From contig REAQ01000014.1 of assembly GCA_004294195.1 (NCBI GenBank), positions 1-8,762 on the forward strand: a stretch of DNA of 8,762 bases. Reading direction: 5' to 3'. The first letter of the stretch is position 1; each line of letters opens with the position of its first letter. The position numbers were made by a program, and so were the translations under genes. Source of the DNA: Sphingobacteriales bacterium (GTDB taxonomy: Bacteria > Bacteroidota > Bacteroidia > Chitinophagales > Chitinophagaceae). Below, in pieces: positions 6,700 through 8,762 of the stretch. Under the pieces are notes generated by a model. That model saw nothing but the letters and a program-made list of their open reading frames with translations. It did not search any database and was not told where the DNA came from.

Positions 6700-8496
6700 A
6701 TGACCCCAACACGCTTGTTTGATTGTATCAACAATCAACTGGAGAAATTCCCTAAGGAAGATATGCTTGCTGCCAAAGAACCTGGTGGCACCTGGAAAAA
6801 ATACAGCACGGCGGAAGTACGTGATATCGTAGATAAATTCAGTGCAGGGCTGGTCCACATGCATATCGGCCCCAATGATATGAGTATCGAGGGCAGGGAC
6901 AAGATCGCAGTGATCAGCAATAACCGTCCTGAATGGATCTTTCTGGATCTGGCCGTGCAACAGATCGGCGCAGTACTCACCCCCATCTATCCCACCATTA
7001 GCGTACATGAACTGGAATTTGTTTTGAACGATGCGCAGGTGAAGCTCGTATTTGTGAACGATAAAGAAATGTACGAAAAGGTGCAGCAGGTGCGGCAGAA
7101 AGCACCAAGTGTAAAAGCGGTTTTCACCTTTGATTATTTCCAGCCTTCGCTGCACTGGAAAGAGATCCTCAGCAAAGCAACAGAAGCGGATATGCAAAAG
7201 GTGAAGTTGATCCGTGACAGCATCAAATCAGATGATCTTTGCACCATCATCTATACTTCAGGCACCACGGGTACGCCCAAAGGTGTTATGCTGAGTCACA
7301 AAAACATCCTCAGCAATGTGATGAATGTGGAAGAAGTGTTCAGACCCATCGTATCAGAAAAAGACGCCAGGGCCCTTAGTTTCCTTCCATTGAATCACAT
7401 TTTTGAACGGATGATCAGCTACATCTATTTATACTTTGGCTGTTCCATCTATTACGCCGAGAGCCTTGACAAGATCGGTGATAACCTGAAGGAAGTACAA
7501 CCCACTGTATTTGCAACGGTGCCCAGGCTACTGGAAAAAGTATATGAGCGTATCATCGCCAAAGGACATGAGCAAACCGGCATCAAAAAGAAATTATTCT
7601 TTTGGGCCGTTGAACTAGGTAATCGTTTTGAAGTGGATAAAAATCAGGGCTGGTGGTACAATACCCAGCTGGCACTGGCCAATAAACTCATTTTCTCCAA
7701 ATGGCGCGATGGCCTTGGCGGAAACATAAAGGCAATTGTAACCGGTGCAGCGGCCTGCCAGGTTAGACTCTTGCGCGTGTTTACTGCCGGAAAGATCGTG
7801 ATCATGGAAGGATATGGACTTACTGAAACCTCACCGGTGATTAGTGTGAATCGTTATGATGAAAAGAACCGCCGGTTCGGCACCATCGGTCCGGTGATCA
7901 AAAATGTAGATGTAAGACTGGCCGAAGATGGCGAGATCTGTTGTAAAGGGGATAATGTGATGATGGGCTATTACAAACAACCCGAGATCACCGCGCAGGT
8001 AATCTCTGATGACGGATGGTTCCACACGGGTGACATCGGCGTTTGGGTAGAAGATCGATTCCTGAAGATCACAGACCGGAAGAAAGAAATTTTCAAAACA
8101 AGTGGTGGTAAGTATGTAGCGCCGCAACCCATCGAAAACAAAATGAAAGAATCACCTTTCATTGAACAAATGATGGTAGTGGGTGCAGAACAGAAATTTG
8201 CCGGCGCCCTCATCGTTCCAAACCTCACCAACCTAAAAGACTGGTGCGGCAAACACCAGATTAATGCGAATACTTCTACGGACAAAATCCTACGGGATCC
8301 ACGTGTGATAGAACTTTACAAAGGCATTGTGGAAGAATACAATCAATTGTTCAATCACGTAGAGCAGGTGAAAAAGTTTGAACTTCTTGAATCCGAGTGG
8401 ACGATTGATGGCGGTGAACTTACGCCAACGCTTAAGTTGAAACGGAAGGTGATCATGGAGAAGTATCGGGATGCTATTGAAAGAATATATAACTAG
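6700..8496 (+). CDS. Long-chain fatty acid-CoA ligase (AMP-binding enzyme)
   Basis: Activates fatty acids with ATP to acyl-AMP and then to acyl-CoA, at the inner face of the membrane; feeds beta-oxidation or lipid synthesis. 598 residues, the usual size of the bacterial FadD15/eukaryotic-like long-chain class. Motifs in order: P-loop YTSGTTGTPKG (185-195), LPLNHIFER (230-238), GYGLTETSP (371-379), GWFHTGDIG (439-447), ITDRKKEIFKTSGGKYVAPQPIEN (split here as hinge D459-R460 and catalytic lysine K471). The segment TGAAACQVRLLRVF replaces the more usual SGGAAL stretch. No signal peptide. The ATG at 6700 is the first in frame after the TPR stop, with a weak -7-like CAACTTTG at 6688-6695. The last 45 codons are repeated, inverted, at the right window edge, so a second near-identical copy lies tail-to-tail next to it. 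Chain-length preference cannot be read. Confidence 0.95.
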   Translation: MTPTRLFDCINNQLEKFPKEDMLAAKEPGGTWKKYSTAEVRDIVDKFSAGLVHMHIGPNDMSIEGRDKIAVISNNRPEWIFLDLAVQQIGAVLTPIYPTISVHELEFVLNDAQVKLVFVNDKEMYEKVQQVRQKAPSVKAVFTFDYFQPSLHWKEILSKATEADMQKVKLIRDSIKSDDLCTIIYTSGTTGTPKGVMLSHKNILSNVMNVEEVFRPIVSEKDARALSFLPLNHIFERMISYIYLYFGCSIYYAESLDKIGDNLKEVQPTVFATVPRLLEKVYERIIAKGHEQTGIKKKLFFWAVELGNRFEVDKNQGWWYNTQLALANKLIFSKWRDGLGGNIKAIVTGAAACQVRLLRVFTAGKIVIMEGYGLTETSPVISVNRYDEKNRRFGTIGPVIKNVDVRLAEDGEICCKGDNVMMGYYKQPEITAQVISDDGWFHTGDIGVWVEDRFLKITDRKKEIFKTSGGKYVAPQPIENKMKESPFIEQMMVVGAEQKFAGALIVPNLTNLKDWCGKHQINANTSTDKILRDPRVIELYKGIVEEYNQLFNHVEQVKKFELLESEWTIDGGELTPTLKLKRKVIMEKYRDAIERIYN

Positions 8497-8622
8497 CAAT
8501 TGATGATTGGCAATTAACAATTAGCAATTGGCACTAGTAGCTGGTAGTTGGTTCTTAGTACCAGATACTAACATCCAAATACCAGTGCCAATTGCTATTT
8601 GTTAATTGCCAATTGTCAATTG
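8497..8622. repeat. Heptanucleotide-phased palindromic spacer, probable bidirectional terminator
   Basis: The stretch between the two facing TAG stop codons is exactly 126 nt, 18 units of 7. From the left the units read CAATTGA, TGATTGG, CAATTAA, CAATTAG, CAATTGG, CACTAGT, AGCTGGT, AGTTGGT, TCTTAGT. From the right, on the minus strand, they read CAATTGA, CAATTGG, CAATTAA, CAAATAG, CAATTGG, CACTGGT, ATTTGGA, TGTTAGT, ATCTGGT. All eighteen have T at position 4 and A or G at position 6 except the right-hand unit CAAATAG (A at 4) and its peers checked by eye. A transcript from either gene would fold into a stem of about 40 bp, suitable as a shared terminator; there is no classical U-tract. Confidence 0.65.
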
Positions 8623-8762
8623 CTAGTTATATATTCTTTCAATAGCATCCCGATACTTCTCCATGATCACCTTCCGTTTCAACTTAAGCGTTGGCGTAAG
8701 TTCACCACCATCAATCGTCCACTCGGATTCAAGAAGTTCAAACTTTTTCACCTGCTCTACGT
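8623..8762 (-). CDS. 3' end of a second long-chain fatty acid-CoA ligase copy
   Basis: The minus-strand frame ends in TAG (8625-8623) and encodes, over 45 full codons, exactly the same C-terminus as the neighbouring ligase ([14 protein letters not shown] to AIERIYN). Only one base differs within the 140 nt, and that change is synonymous. The remainder of the gene lies beyond the window. It is either a true convergent paralogue, very recent or kept similar by gene conversion, or the product of a fold-back assembly. The silent position of the coding change and the cluster of changes in the spacer favour real divergence, but strain variants joined by an assembler could look the same. Confidence 0.7.
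   Translation of the reverse strand, partial: VEQVKKFELLESEWTIDGGELTPTLKLKRKVIMEKYRDAIERIYN

Larger units (their letters stand above)
8357..8762. repeat. Large imperfect inverted repeat (tail-to-tail duplication)
   Basis: Positions i and 17119-i are complementary across 8357-8538 and 8581-8762: 177 of 182 pairs match. The five mismatches are 8412/8707, 8504/8615, 8505/8614, 8521/8598 and 8536/8583. The outer 140 nt are coding and the inner 42 nt intergenic. The remaining central 42 nt (8539-8580) still match at 12 of 21 pairs with no length difference. The repeat continues past the window edge. The coding mismatch is silent (GGC versus GGT at Gly571). Confidence 0.93.

Noticed and set aside
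6535..7197. 220-codon open frame on the minus strand
   Set aside because: It is antisense to the TPR gene and acyl-CoA ligase, both with clear family motifs, and its own translation (rich in Phe, His and Cys) has no recognisable domain.
8497..8622. CRISPR array or transposon terminal inverted repeat
   Set aside because: The 7-nt units have no spacers and the inverted arms extend into coding sequence, with no transposase or target duplication in view.

Overview
The window reads as chromosomal DNA of a Bacteroidota bacterium, most likely from the Chitinophagaceae or a near relative. The support is the kinds of protein encoded, a recognisable Bacteroidota-type promoter (TTG, 20-nt spacer, TAnnTTTG) in front of the TetR gene, weak or absent Shine-Dalgarno sequences, and moderate GC. 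The family-level placement is an inference from protein style, not a computed phylogeny.

Left part (1-1493, minus strand): a TetR-type repressor overlaps by 4 nt (ATGA) the start of a TolC-like outer-membrane efflux gene. This is the usual beginning of a TetR-TolC-(membrane fusion protein)-RND pump operon. The efflux gene is broken after about 194-200 codons. Beyond it, positions 2 to about 260 hold a different open frame on the same strand that resembles a phage virion or tail protein. The join is either an assembly or amplification chimera at a contig end or a real insertion/rearrangement.

Divergent intergenic region (1494-1710): a promoter for the TetR gene with a candidate auto-operator lying between its -33 and -7 elements, then a very strong G/C-run hairpin built from 13-14 bp units (also a candidate G-quadruplex), then a candidate -7 element almost touching the first rightward start codon.

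Right part (1711-8496, plus strand): six tightly packed co-directional genes. They are a DUF502 membrane protein, an exported S1/P1-nuclease or phospholipase-C-like zinc hydrolase, serC (phosphoserine aminotransferase), a DUF1015 protein 1 nt after serC, an exported TPR protein, and a long-chain acyl-CoA synthetase. Gaps are -1 or 23 nt (depending on the start used), 29, 1, 4 and 33 nt, so one or two operons are likely. serC and DUF1015 point to serine biosynthesis; no serA is present between or beside them.

Right edge (8357-8762): the end of the acyl-CoA synthetase gene is repeated in inverted orientation, 177 of 182 positions matching, so a second copy enters tail-to-tail from the right. 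The two TAG stop codons are separated by exactly 126 bp, equal to 18 heptanucleotides, forming an imperfect palindrome with 7-bp periodicity. This is the most unusual structure in the window. No tRNA, rRNA, CRISPR array or transposase gene was seen.
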